Assembly (NCBI GenBank): GCA_038253125.1
Contig: JBBSHM010000064.1
Location: forward strand, 1 to 14,234
Length of the DNA stretch: 14,234 nucleotides
Direction: 5' to 3'
Source of the DNA: JAUJNH01 sp038253125
Lineage (GTDB): Bacteria > Actinomycetota > Acidimicrobiia > Acidimicrobiales > JAUJNH01
Shown: positions 7,516 through 14,115 of the stretch, piece by piece
How positions within the stretch are numbered: the first letter of the stretch is position 1
Layout: each line of letters starts with the position of its first letter
Translations under genes and position numbers: made by a program
The notes under the pieces: generated by a model
Databases searched by the model: none
What the model was told of the DNA's origin: nothing
Seen by the model: the letters and a program-made list of their open reading frames with translations, nothing else

Positions 7516-8199
7516 GTGCCCAGGAAGCCGGATCGCCAGCAGCTCAGGAAGTCACGGGCGGCGAGGGCGGCCCGCGCTGCTGAGTTGGTCAGGCGTCGAC
7601 GGCTCCGCCAGCGACGGCTCTCGGTCGTCGGCGTCTTGGCGGTGATCGCCGCGGTCGGTGTGATCGCAGTGTTCCTCGTCAAGGGCAACGGCTCGACGGA
7701 TCTGGCCACTAGGCCCTCAACGACGGTGCCCGCCACCGAGTCCACCACCGCCGGCTCCACCCCGTCGAGCGAGGTCCGGCCGGAGTCGGCAGCCGGCAAG
7801 CCCTGTCTGGCGGTGGCCGACCCGCTGCCCCCGGGGGCGCCAGCGGTGCCGGTCAAGGTGGGCCCGCCGCCCACCCAGCTCGTCGCCGAGGACCTCAAGG
7901 CCGGAACGGGTGCGGTGGTGACCGCCGATCAGAGCCTCAAGGTCAACTACATCGGGGTCTCGTGCTCGACCGGGAAGATCTTCGACTCGTCCTACAGCCG
8001 CAATCAGCCGGCCGAGTTCCCCCTGAACGGCGTGATCGAAGGCTGGCAGAAGGGCATCCCCGGAATGAAGGTCGGGGGTCAACGCCTCCTCGGGATACCT
8101 CCCGAGCTGGGCTACGGAGACGCCGGGTCCCCTCCCGACATCGCACCGGGTGAGACGCTGTGGTTCGTGGTCGAGGTGCTGGAGGCCAAGGCCGCCTGA
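7516..8199 (+). CDS. Membrane-anchored FKBP-type peptidyl-prolyl cis-trans isomerase
   Basis: Predicted extracytoplasmic prolyl isomerase and folding helper, 227 aa. The first 34 residues are strongly basic (Arg/Ala-rich). One membrane segment follows at about 36-55 (VVGVLAVIAAVGVIAVFLV) with a positive-inside N-terminus, so the rest should lie outside the membrane. A Ser/Thr/Pro-rich linker (about 60-90) leads to an FKBP domain at about 122-225 with KVNYIG, GKIFDSSYSRNQPAEFPL, VIEGWQKGIPGMKVGGQR and LGIPPELGYGDAG, the usual active-site and FK506-pocket signature. The start is GTG 7516. Two cysteines (near residues 96 and 149) could pair outside the cell. It converges on the sigma factor gene, the two stops lying within a shared hairpin. 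Confidence 0.92.
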   Translation: MPRKPDRQQLRKSRAARAARAAELVRRRRLRQRRLSVVGVLAVIAAVGVIAVFLVKGNGSTDLATRPSTTVPATESTTAGSTPSSEVRPESAAGKPCLAVADPLPPGAPAVPVKVGPPPTQLVAEDLKAGTGAVVTADQSLKVNYIGVSCSTGKIFDSSYSRNQPAEFPLNGVIEGWQKGIPGMKVGGQRLLGIPPELGYGDAGSPPDIAPGETLWFVVEVLEAKAA

Positions 8200-8211
8200 C
8201 AGGCTCAGGCG
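8193..8211. terminator. Hairpin containing both stop codons of the convergent FKBP and sigma genes
   Basis: CGCCTGA (8193-8199) and TCAGGCG (8205-8211) form a perfect 7-bp stem with a 5-nt loop CAGGC. Each arm contains one gene's stop codon, since both genes end in GCC TGA. There is no T-run in either direction, so bidirectional termination is plausible but unproven. Confidence 0.45.
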
Positions 8212-9092
8212 CTCTTGCGGGCGCCCAGCGAGAGCAGCTGGCCCCGACCGGCCTGTTCGCCGCTGAGACGGCCGCGGAAGTCCGAACAGCCCGAGATCGA
8301 GGCGTAGTAGGCGGCCTTGCGCTTGGCCACCCGCCCTTCGGGCCGCTGTTCCACCACCAGGTCGGGCTCGAGCTGGCTGTTCATGCCGTCCTTCATCAGT
8401 GCCAGGGCCTCGGCACGCATCTGGCTGATACGGCTCTCCGACACCCCGAGCTCGTCGGCCAGCGCCAGCATCGGCAGCTCCTCGAAGAAGTAGCCGACGA
8501 TGACCCGGCGCAGGCGCTCAGGCAGCGAGGCGACGGCGTCGATCAGGTAGGCGGTGCGCTCCCGCTCGAGGAGTGCCGTCTCAGGGCCGGCCTCGTCGGC
8601 AGCCATCACCGCTTCGCCGTCACCCGAGGCGCCGAGCGCCTCGTAGTTCAGGACGACCGCCCGGTGGACGTCGTCGGCCAGCCGGTCGACAGCGGCGACC
8701 TCCATGCCCGTCCGCGCCGCCACCTCGGCCGTGGTGGGCGTGCGGCCGAGGCGCGAGGTGAGCTGGTCGGTGGCCGCCGAGACGGTCCGGGCCTTGGCCC
8801 GCACGGTGCGGCTGGCCCAGTCGCGGCTGCGCAACTCGTCCAGCAGGGCGCCTCGTATGCGCTGGGATGCATAGCGGTCAAAGGCGATGCCCCGTGCGGG
8901 GTCGAAGGATCGGGCGGCCTGGGCCAGGCCCACCATGCCGGCCGAGATCAAATCGGAGCGGCTGACGTGGCGGGGGACCCGGTTGGCGAGCTCGGCCACC
9001 AGATACTGCACCAGGGGCAGGTGGTGCCGGACCAGGTCCTCCTCCGCCCGCTTGTCGGCCCTGATCGTGTCAAGCGCACCCTTCGAGGTCAT
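8205..9092 (-). CDS. RNA polymerase sigma factor, FliA/WhiG family
   Basis: Alternative sigma-70-family factor of the sigma-28 (FliA/WhiG) type, 295 aa from ATG 9092. Region 2 spans about residues 19-95 (HHLPLVQYLVAELANRVPRH, SDLISAGMVGLAQAARSFDP, FDRYASQRIRGALLDELRSR, then DW). Region 3 is at about 100-145 (LGRTPTTAEVAARTGM). Region 4 is at about 183-238 (LPERLRRVIVGYFFEELPML and a helix-turn-helix ALADELGVSESRISQM). A tail of about 55 residues after region 4 contains AYYASISGCSDFRGRL. The frame is open to 9203; ATG 9101 is also possible, but GGAAG sits 9 nt before ATG 9092. No flagellar gene is nearby, so a sporulation/morphology or stress regulon cannot be distinguished. It diverges from the LuxR-type regulator across a 185-bp spacer. 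Confidence 0.9.
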   Translation of the reverse strand: MTSKGALDTIRADKRAEEDLVRHHLPLVQYLVAELANRVPRHVSRSDLISAGMVGLAQAARSFDPARGIAFDRYASQRIRGALLDELRSRDWASRTVRAKARTVSAATDQLTSRLGRTPTTAEVAARTGMEVAAVDRLADDVHRAVVLNYEALGASGDGEAVMAADEAGPETALLERERTAYLIDAVASLPERLRRVIVGYFFEELPMLALADELGVSESRISQMRAEALALMKDGMNSQLEPDLVVEQRPEGRVAKRKAAYYASISGCSDFRGRLSGEQAGRGQLLSLGARKSA

Positions 9093-9251
9093 GTGCACCA
9101 TCTTCCGGCCCCACCGCCTCGGCCGCCATCGCCCAACAGGATGATCTGAGGCCGCCGCTGACCAGACAGGGCACCACCCGTTCGGCATGGCCAGGGTTGA
9201 CACTCAAGGCCCAGAGCCGCGGCCACCCGAGGCCCGGAAGCGGCACGTCGG

Positions 9252-9257
9252 TAGGCT
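9252..9257 (+). promoter_or_regulatory. Possible -10 element (TAGGCT) for the LuxR-type regulator
   Basis: TAGGCT fits TANNNT. Transcription would begin near 9264, just before the GGAGG at 9268-9272, giving a very short leader. A consensus TTGACA at 9197-9202 is too far upstream (49-nt gap) to be its -35. Confidence 0.35.
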
Positions 9258-9277
9258 CGGCGGCTGTGGAGGGCGGC

Positions 9278-9955
9278 GTGCCGGCGACTGCGGTCGTGGT
9301 CGACCGGTGGCCGCTGGTGCGCCTCGGCCTGGCCGGCGTCTTGTCAAAGGGCGGCATCGACGTCGTGGGCCAGGCGGCCAAGGTGAGCGAGGGCCTCCTG
9401 CTGGTGCGCCTGCGCAGCGTCGACCTCGTCGTCTTCGGCTCGCCGCTCGACGGTCTGGGCCCAGCCGCGGTGCGCAGCGCCAAGCACGGCCTTTCCCCGC
9501 CGAAGGTCCTGGTTCTGGTCCCGTCGTCGCCGACCTCCACCCCGGACATGGTCAGCGTCCTGTTTGCGGCGGGGACCGACGCCCTCCTCCTGGCGTCGGT
9601 CGGCGCCGACGAGCTGTCCGACGCCCTGGCCCGGGTCGGCCGGGGCGAGCGGGTGGTCGGGCCCGAGCTCGGACGCTCCTGGGCGGCCGAACCCGAGCCG
9701 ATCGTCGGCCGTCCCCCGCCGGACGGGACCCACGCGGCTGTTGGCGACGAGGGCGGGCCGTTGACGGCGAAGGAGCTCGAGGTCATTGGCCTCCTGGCTC
9801 AGGGCCACTCAAACAAGCAGATCGCCCGCGCCCTCTACGTATCCGACGCAACCGTCAAGACCCACCTCCAGCACATCTACTCAAAGCTTGAGGTGCAGAG
9901 CCGCTTCGGCGCCCTGTCCCGGGCCACCGAGATGGGCCTGCTCACCCCGCACTGA
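9278..9955 (+). CDS. LuxR-type response regulator with degenerate receiver domain
   Basis: DNA-binding regulator of 225 aa from GTG 9278, chosen because GGAGG lies 5 nt upstream; GTG 9266 and TTG 9197 are in frame further upstream. Residues 1 to about 115 fold like a NarL-type receiver (ATAVVVDRWPLVRLGLAGVL at the start), but the acidic pocket has a single Asp (D9). The phosphoacceptor position falls on glycine (VDLVVFGSPLDGLG, G54), and the conserved Thr and Lys are replaced. After a Pro-rich linker, a full LuxR helix-turn-helix sits at about 160-220 (LTAKELEVIGLLAQGHSNKQ, VSDATVKTHLQHIYSKL). Phosphorylation is therefore unlikely; ligand binding, dimerisation or constitutive activity are alternatives. 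pdxH begins 23 bp downstream on the same strand, so co-transcription is possible. It diverges from the sigma gene. Confidence 0.87.
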   Translation: MPATAVVVDRWPLVRLGLAGVLSKGGIDVVGQAAKVSEGLLLVRLRSVDLVVFGSPLDGLGPAAVRSAKHGLSPPKVLVLVPSSPTSTPDMVSVLFAAGTDALLLASVGADELSDALARVGRGERVVGPELGRSWAAEPEPIVGRPPPDGTHAAVGDEGGPLTAKELEVIGLLAQGHSNKQIARALYVSDATVKTHLQHIYSKLEVQSRFGALSRATEMGLLTPH

Positions 9956-9978
9956 GCGGCCGTGGGACCATTCGGGAG

Positions 9979-10620
9979 GTGCCCGACATCTCCAGCATCC
10001 GCACCGACTACGACTGGGGCAGCCTGGCCGAGGCCGACCTGCCTGCGGAGCCGCTCGACGCCGTGGCCGGCTGGCTCGACGAGGCGGTGGCCAGAGGTGT
10101 CGCCGAGCCGGGGGCCATGGTCGTGTCCACCGCCAGCCCCACGGGCATCCCGTCCAGCCGAACGGTTCTGCTGCGGGGCATCTCGGCGGCCGGGCTGGTC
10201 TTCTTCTCGAACCGTCGCAGCCGCAAGGGTCGCGAGCTGGCCGCCAACCCCCGCTGTGCCGCCCTGCTCCGGTGGGACGACGTTCACCGCCAGGTCTGTG
10301 TGACCGGCCGCGCCGGACCCACCACCGACGAGGAGTCCGACGGCTACTTCGCCAGCCGTCCCCGGGCCAGCCAGATCGGGGCATGGTCCAGCGCCCAGAG
10401 CCAGGTTCTGGCGGACAGGGCGGCGCTCGAAGCGGCCGTGGCCGAAGCCGAGGCCCGATTCGCCGGAGGCGAGGTGCCCCGCCCCCCGCACTGGGGCGGC
10501 TACCGGATCGTTCCCGACGAGGTCGAGCTCTGGCAGGGCCGCCGGAGCCGCCTGCACGACCGGCTCCGCTACCGGCGCAACGGGTCACGGGCCTGGATCG
10601 TGGAAAGGTTGTCTCCATGA
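9979..10620 (+). CDS. pdxH: Pyridoxamine/pyridoxine 5'-phosphate oxidase PdxH
   Basis: FMN-dependent oxidase that converts pyridoxine or pyridoxamine 5'-phosphate to pyridoxal 5'-phosphate with oxygen. It has 213 aa, as expected. Family segments are SSRTVLLRGISAAGLVFFSN and RRSRKGRELAANPRCAALLR (FMN and phosphate contacts), RQVCVTGRA, SRPRASQIGAWSSAQSQVL, and the C-terminal PHWGGYRIVPDEVELWQGR with RLHDR (R191 and H193, matching the catalytic Arg and His of the E. coli enzyme). The start is GTG 9979 with GGGAG abutting it. Its stop overlaps the ATG of the rhodanese gene. Confidence 0.95.
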   Translation: MPDISSIRTDYDWGSLAEADLPAEPLDAVAGWLDEAVARGVAEPGAMVVSTASPTGIPSSRTVLLRGISAAGLVFFSNRRSRKGRELAANPRCAALLRWDDVHRQVCVTGRAGPTTDEESDGYFASRPRASQIGAWSSAQSQVLADRAALEAAVAEAEARFAGGEVPRPPHWGGYRIVPDEVELWQGRRSRLHDRLRYRRNGSRAWIVERLSP

Positions 10621-10964
10621 CGCAGGATGCGGTGGTGGTGCCTGAGGTCGGCCTGGTGGCCTTTGAGGCGGCGTGGCGGGACGGGGCCAGCGTGCTGGAC
10701 GTCCGCAACCCCGACGAGTACCTCAACAAGCACGTGCCCGGTGCGGTGCTGGTGCCGTTGCCCGAGCTGGGTGGGCGGCTCGACGACGTGCCCGCAGGCC
10801 GGCCGCTCTACGTGATCTGCGCCCACGGCGGCCGGTCCCGCAGCGCCGCCGAGGCGTTGCGCCTCCAGCTCGGCTGGGACGTCCTCAACGTCTCCGACGG
10901 CACTGAGGGCTGGGCGGCGAGCGGTAGGCCGGTCGCCACCGGCCCGGGTCCCGGCGAGCCCTGA
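10617..10964 (+). CDS. Single-domain rhodanese (sulfurtransferase)
   Basis: A protein of 115 aa consisting of one rhodanese domain. Visible are VLDVRNPDEYLNKHVPGAVL, the active-site loop CAHGGRSRSA with catalytic C68, and the closing NVSDGTEGWAASGRPV. These proteins carry persulfide sulfur or serve as sulfur relays; the acceptor is unknown. The ATG (10617) overlaps the pdxH TGA in ATGA, so the two are translationally coupled. The pairing with pdxH may link PLP supply to sulfur metabolism, but that is inference. A much longer reading frame covering this gene from 9786 has upstream protein with no family resemblance and overlaps the LuxR and pdxH genes; ATG 10617 is the real start. Confidence 0.92.
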   Translation: MTQDAVVVPEVGLVAFEAAWRDGASVLDVRNPDEYLNKHVPGAVLVPLPELGGRLDDVPAGRPLYVICAHGGRSRSAAEALRLQLGWDVLNVSDGTEGWAASGRPVATGPGPGEP

Positions 10965-10985
10965 ACCGGCTTCGGCTCAGGGGCT
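10957..10985. terminator. Hairpin between the convergent rhodanese and MarR genes
   Basis: AGCCCTGA (10957-10964) pairs with TCAGGGGCT (10977-10985) with one bulged base, and an inner CCG-GCTT-CGG stem (10966-10975) stacks on it. Both stop codons lie in the arms. There is no T-run. A good candidate for a bidirectional, actinobacterial-type terminator. Confidence 0.45.
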
Positions 10986-11444
10986 GGCCGCCACCTTCTC
11001 CAAGGCCTCGGCCAGCAAGGCCAGCTCTCCAGCGCTGAGCACGTCGACGAAGTGGCGGCGGACGCCGGCGACGTGCACCGGCGTGGCGGCTTCGAGCGCC
11101 TGCCGTCCGCTCTGGGTGATCCGGGCGAAGACCCCGCGGCCGTCAGATGAGCAGCGTCTTCGGCTGACCAGGCCGCTGCCGGCCATGCGATCGACCCGAC
11201 GGGTCAGACCCGAGCGCGACAGGGCGAGCAGGTCGGCCAGGTCGGCCATCCGGCAGGCGCCGTCAGGCTGCTCGGACAGGACGATGAGAACCTCGTGGTC
11301 CTGGAGGCTGGTGCCGAGGGCCGCCTGGAGCTCGAGGTCGAGGACCCTGTGCAGGCGGTGCTGAGCACCCAGCAGGGCGCGCCAGGCCCGCATCTCGTCC
11401 TGGCTGAGCCACCGCGGGTCGTCCACGCTCGACGAGTTTCCCAC
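10977..11444 (-). CDS. MarR-family transcriptional regulator
   Basis: Dimeric winged-helix regulator, 155 aa. The N-terminal helix (RAWRALLGAQHRLHRVLDLE) is followed by LQDHEVLIVLSEQPDGACRM, the recognition helix region (LADLLALSRSGLTRRVDRM) and the wing (SGLVSRRRCSSDGRGVFAR), then C-terminal dimerisation helices. No cysteine arrangement typical of OhrR peroxide sensors is present in the N-terminal region. The start is GTG 11444 with no strong Shine-Dalgarno; other starts inside the first 18 residues are possible. It diverges from yceI, and the 77-bp spacer has a palindrome of the kind bound by MarR proteins, so it probably represses itself and yceI. The ligand is unknown. Confidence 0.9.
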   Translation of the reverse strand: MGNSSSVDDPRWLSQDEMRAWRALLGAQHRLHRVLDLELQAALGTSLQDHEVLIVLSEQPDGACRMADLADLLALSRSGLTRRVDRMAGSGLVSRRRCSSDGRGVFARITQSGRQALEAATPVHVAGVRRHFVDVLSAGELALLAEALEKVAASP

Positions 11445-11481
11445 CTGGGAATGCTGTTCCGCTTCAGCCCGTTGGAGTCAG

Positions 11482-11493
11482 TTGCATGTGCAA
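11482..11493. promoter_or_regulatory. Likely MarR operator, TTGCA-TG-TGCAA palindrome
   Basis: Arms TTGCA (11482-11486) and TGCAA (11489-11493) are a perfect inverted repeat around TG. It lies between the divergent MarR gene and yceI, 29 bp before the yceI start. Its size and TTG...CAA ends resemble MarR-family operators. Confidence 0.55.
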
Positions 11494-11521
11494 TCATCTG
11501 ACCACCAACTCTGGAGGAACC

Positions 11522-12073
11522 ATGACAGTCGCAACGCTCCCGCAGGCCGGCACCTGGAACATCGACCCTGCTCACTCGTCCGTCGAGTTCGTCGCCCGCC
11601 ACCTCGTGGTCTCGAAGGTCAAGGGCCGCTTCAGCGCCTTTGCGGGCACCATCAACGTCGGTTCGGCCGACTCTTCCGGCGCCAAGGTCGAGGCCACCAT
11701 CCAGGCCGCCTCCGTCGACACCCACGACGAGCAGCGCGACACCCACCTGCGCTCGGCCGACTTCTTCGACGTCGAGAACCACCCGACCATCACCTTCGTT
11801 TCCACCGCGGTGCGGCCCGACGGCGACGACTTCGAGGTCGAGGGCGACCTCACCATCCGGGGGGTGACCCGGTCGGTCGCGATGCGCCTTGAGTACAACG
11901 GCACCTCGGCTGACCCGTGGGGCGGCACCCGGGCCGGCTTCAGCGCCGCCACCGAGGTCAACCGGCGCGACTTCGGCCTTAGCTTCGACGTGAAGCTGGA
12001 CACCGGCGGCGCCCTGGTGGGCGAGAAGATCAAGATCAACCTCGAAGTCGAGGCGGTCCTCCAGCAGGGCTGA
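11522..12073 (+). CDS. YceI-family lipid/polyisoprenoid-binding protein
   Basis: A protein of 183 aa with the YceI lipocalin-like beta-barrel: TWNIDPAHSSVEFVARHLVV, KVKGRFSAFAGTI, THDEQRDTHLRSADFFDVEN, PTITFVS, a G-DLTIRGVTR segment and a final GALVGEKIKINLEVEAVL. Relatives bind isoprenoid lipids or quinone-like molecules; the ligand here is unknown. There is no signal peptide, unlike the E. coli protein, so it is probably cytosolic, as in many actinobacteria. The start is ATG 11522 with GGAGG 4 nt upstream; the frame is open to a GTG at 11486, which would run through the operator and is rejected. Probably controlled by the adjacent MarR regulator. It converges on the DUF305 gene with only 2 bp between stops. 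Confidence 0.93.
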   Translation: MTVATLPQAGTWNIDPAHSSVEFVARHLVVSKVKGRFSAFAGTINVGSADSSGAKVEATIQAASVDTHDEQRDTHLRSADFFDVENHPTITFVSTAVRPDGDDFEVEGDLTIRGVTRSVAMRLEYNGTSADPWGGTRAGFSAATEVNRRDFGLSFDVKLDTGGALVGEKIKINLEVEAVLQQG

Positions 12074-12075
12074 CC

Positions 12076-12612
12076 TCAGGCGGGTACGCGGCCCAGGAGC
12101 TGGCTCATCTCGCCGATCTCCTTCTCCTGGCTGGTGGTGATGTCACGGGCCAGCTTCTGTGCGGCCGGGAACTTCCCCTTGTCAAGCTCGGCCTTGGCCA
12201 TCTCGACCGCGCCCTTGTGGTGGCCGGTCATGTCCTGGAGGAACATCCGGTCGAACTGCGCTCCGGATGCTCCTCTGAGCTTCTGAAGGCCGTCGTCGCT
12301 CACCATGCCGTTCATGCTCATCGAACCCATGCCCCCCATGTCGGTCGGCGTGGCGTTCCAGTCGGTGAGCCAGCCCTTCATGGTCGAGATCTCCGGCGCC
12401 TGAGCCGCCTTGATCCGGGTGGCCAGGTCCTTCACCTCCGGACTGCCGGCCTGGGCCAGCGCCAGGTCGGACATGACAACGGCCTGCTCGTGGTGGGGCA
12501 CCATGTCCTTGGCGAACGTCACGTCCTGGGCGTTGTGGTCGCTGCCTCCACCGCACCCGGCCAGGGCCACGGCCATGAGCAGGATCGCTCCATTGGTGAA
12601 CAAGCGCTTCAC
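12076..12612 (-). CDS. DUF305 lipoprotein with methionine-rich segment
   Basis: Predicted secreted lipoprotein of 178 aa. The signal peptide ends in a lipobox LAGC with lipidated C20. The DUF305 ferritin-like helical domain has two His pairs in the usual setting: DMVPHHEQAVVMSD (H40, H41) and FLQDMTGHHKGAVEMAK (H131, H132). Between them, residues 92-103 (MGGMGSMSMNGM) are Met-rich, as in copper-binding proteins. DUF305 proteins often occur near copper genes, so extracellular metal binding is likely but not shown. The start is GTG 12612 with GAGGAGA 5 nt upstream. It diverges from the carboxypeptidase gene. Confidence 0.93.
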   Translation of the reverse strand: MKRLFTNGAILLMAVALAGCGGGSDHNAQDVTFAKDMVPHHEQAVVMSDLALAQAGSPEVKDLATRIKAAQAPEISTMKGWLTDWNATPTDMGGMGSMSMNGMVSDDGLQKLRGASGAQFDRMFLQDMTGHHKGAVEMAKAELDKGKFPAAQKLARDITTSQEKEIGEMSQLLGRVPA

Positions 12613-12731
12613 TGCGGTCTCCTCGAGGCTTCAGGTTGGCGAGCTGTGCGAATCCCTATGGTTCTCAGTTCGCCTACCCGACGCGCTGCACCCCGAAGCG
12701 TGGTGTCGGGAGGGCGGGAGGCCGGTCCTGT

Positions 12732-12737
12732 TAGGGT
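12732..12737 (+). promoter_or_regulatory. Possible -10 element (TAGGGT) for the VanY-type gene
   Basis: TAGGGT fits TANNNT and lies 9 nt before the GTG start at 12747, which lacks a Shine-Dalgarno. A leaderless transcript is plausible. The rest of 12613-12746 shows no other clear element beyond the DUF305 ribosome binding site. Confidence 0.35.
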
Positions 12738-12746
12738 TCCAGACCC

Positions 12747-14102
12747 GTGGCCCGCGCTCGCAGACCTGGGGCTCCCAGTCGGCGTGGTCCGTGGCTCCGG
12801 CTGCTGGTCGCCGCCTCGGCGCTGACGCTGGCCGCCCCGGCGGTGCCCGCTGGCGCCGACGCCAGGAGCGATCAGGCCGACGTGCGGCGCAAGAAGGCCG
12901 AGGCGGCGGCCCGCCTCGACGTGCTGAAGGCCTCAGACCAGGAGGTACAGAAGGCCTTGGACGCCCTCGACGCCTCGGTGACCGACACCACGGACCTGGC
13001 CACCCAGGCGGCCGAGGCCGAACGGCGGGCTGCGCTGGAGGCCGAGTCAGCCGACCGGCAGCTCGCCGTCGGCGAGGAACGGCTCAGAGCCGCCCTCGTG
13101 GGCCTGCGGGGCCAGGCCATCCACGCCTACACCAGCCCGGCTCCCGGCACCATCGAGCTGTCCAACGTGTCCACCGCTGGCGACATCTCCCGCTCGCTGG
13201 TGTACGCCGACATCCGCATCGGGCGATCGGCCGACAAGCTGGACGAGGTGCGGGGAGCCCGCGCCGACCTCGCTGTTGCCCGCCGCCGGGCCGCCAAGTC
13301 GGCGAAGGACGCCGCCGACCGCCGGGCGGCCAGCGACGCGCAGCTCACGAACCTCCAGAACCTCCAGGCCACCCAGACCTCGGTGGCCAGCTCGCTCGAG
13401 GCCAAGGTAACCTCCGGCGCCAACGAGGTCGACTCGCTGGCCGCCTCCGACGCTCAGCTCAGCGATGCCATCGCCCGCCAGGACGCCGAGGCCGCCGCCC
13501 GGCGCCGGGCCGAGCTCCTGGCCCAGCAGGCGGCCGAAACGGCACGCTTAACCCGCCTGCTGCCTCCGCTTCCGCCCGCCTTGGCGCAGGCGGTTCCCCG
13601 CCAGGCCGGTGGAGGCCAGGGCGGCGGTGCGCCGGCCCAGCTGCAGCTGCCGATCCTGCTGGCACGTCCGCAGCCCGGACCGCCGCGGGCGGTGCCGACC
13701 GCCCCCGCCGGCCCCGGCCTCAGCACAGTCCGTGGGATAACCGTCTCATCCTCGATCGCCGGCCAGCTCGCCAGCCTCCTGTCGGCATCCGACAGCGCCG
13801 GCCTTCAGCTCGGCGGCGGCGGCTACCGCTCGTCCGACCAGCAGATCCAGACCCGCCGCGCCAACTGCGGCTCGAGCAACTACAACATCTACGAGGAGCC
13901 GGCTTCCTCATGCTCGCCGCCCACCGCCAAGCCCGGCTCGTCCATGCACGAACGCGGCCTGGCCATCGACTTCACCAACCGTGGCTCACTGATCTCCTCC
14001 CACTCCAACCCCGCCTGGCAGTGGATGGCTGCCAACGCTGGCCGTTTCGGTTTCAGCAACCTCCCGTCTGAACCCTGGCATTGGAGCACCAATGGGGGTT
14101 AG
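12747..14102 (+). CDS. Secreted coiled-coil protein with VanY-type D,D-carboxypeptidase domain
   Basis: Predicted cell-wall enzyme of 451 aa. A basic N-terminus and hydrophobic stretch (WLRLLVAASALTLAAPAVPA) form a signal peptide, probably cleaved near residue 38. Residues about 41-270 are Ala/Glu/Arg-rich coiled coil, followed by a Pro/Gly/Gln-rich linker (about 275-330). The C-terminal domain has GGYRSSDQQIQTRR, SSMHERGLAIDF (H401 and D408) and EPWHW (E442, H445), the SxHxxGxAxD and ExxH motifs of the VanY/peptidase M15 zinc enzymes, which trim D-Ala from peptidoglycan stem peptides. All the zinc ligands and the catalytic Glu are present. The coiled coil recalls RipA/FtsX-dependent wall hydrolases and may control activity or location; that is inference. 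The start is GTG 12747. Confidence 0.9.
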   Translation: MARARRPGAPSRRGPWLRLLVAASALTLAAPAVPAGADARSDQADVRRKKAEAAARLDVLKASDQEVQKALDALDASVTDTTDLATQAAEAERRAALEAESADRQLAVGEERLRAALVGLRGQAIHAYTSPAPGTIELSNVSTAGDISRSLVYADIRIGRSADKLDEVRGARADLAVARRRAAKSAKDAADRRAASDAQLTNLQNLQATQTSVASSLEAKVTSGANEVDSLAASDAQLSDAIARQDAEAAARRRAELLAQQAAETARLTRLLPPLPPALAQAVPRQAGGGQGGGAPAQLQLPILLARPQPGPPRAVPTAPAGPGLSTVRGITVSSSIAGQLASLLSASDSAGLQLGGGGYRSSDQQIQTRRANCGSSNYNIYEEPASSCSPPTAKPGSSMHERGLAIDFTNRGSLISSHSNPAWQWMAANAGRFGFSNLPSEPWHWSTNGG

Positions 14103-14115
14103 GTTGTCGCTAAGC

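Noticed and set aside
9197..9202. Consensus TTGACA -35
   Set aside because: No TANNNT-like hexamer at 16-18 bp spacing downstream; probably chance.
9786..10616. N-terminal extension of the rhodanese frame
   Set aside because: It runs out of frame through the LuxR helix-turn-helix and pdxH; the ATGA-coupled ATG at 10617 matches the domain start.
12074..12075. Possible hairpin at the yceI/DUF305 convergent stops
   Set aside because: Only about 4 bp pair between GGCTGA and TCAGGC; too weak.
12410..14071. Plus-strand frame of 553 aa across DUF305 and the VanY-type gene
   Set aside because: Low-complexity Arg/Pro/Gly protein, a frame shadow of two clear genes.
14080..14092. ATTGG-AGCA-CCAAT stem-loop at the end of the VanY-type gene
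   Set aside because: Only 5 bp, inside the coding sequence, with no T-run; insufficient to call a terminator.
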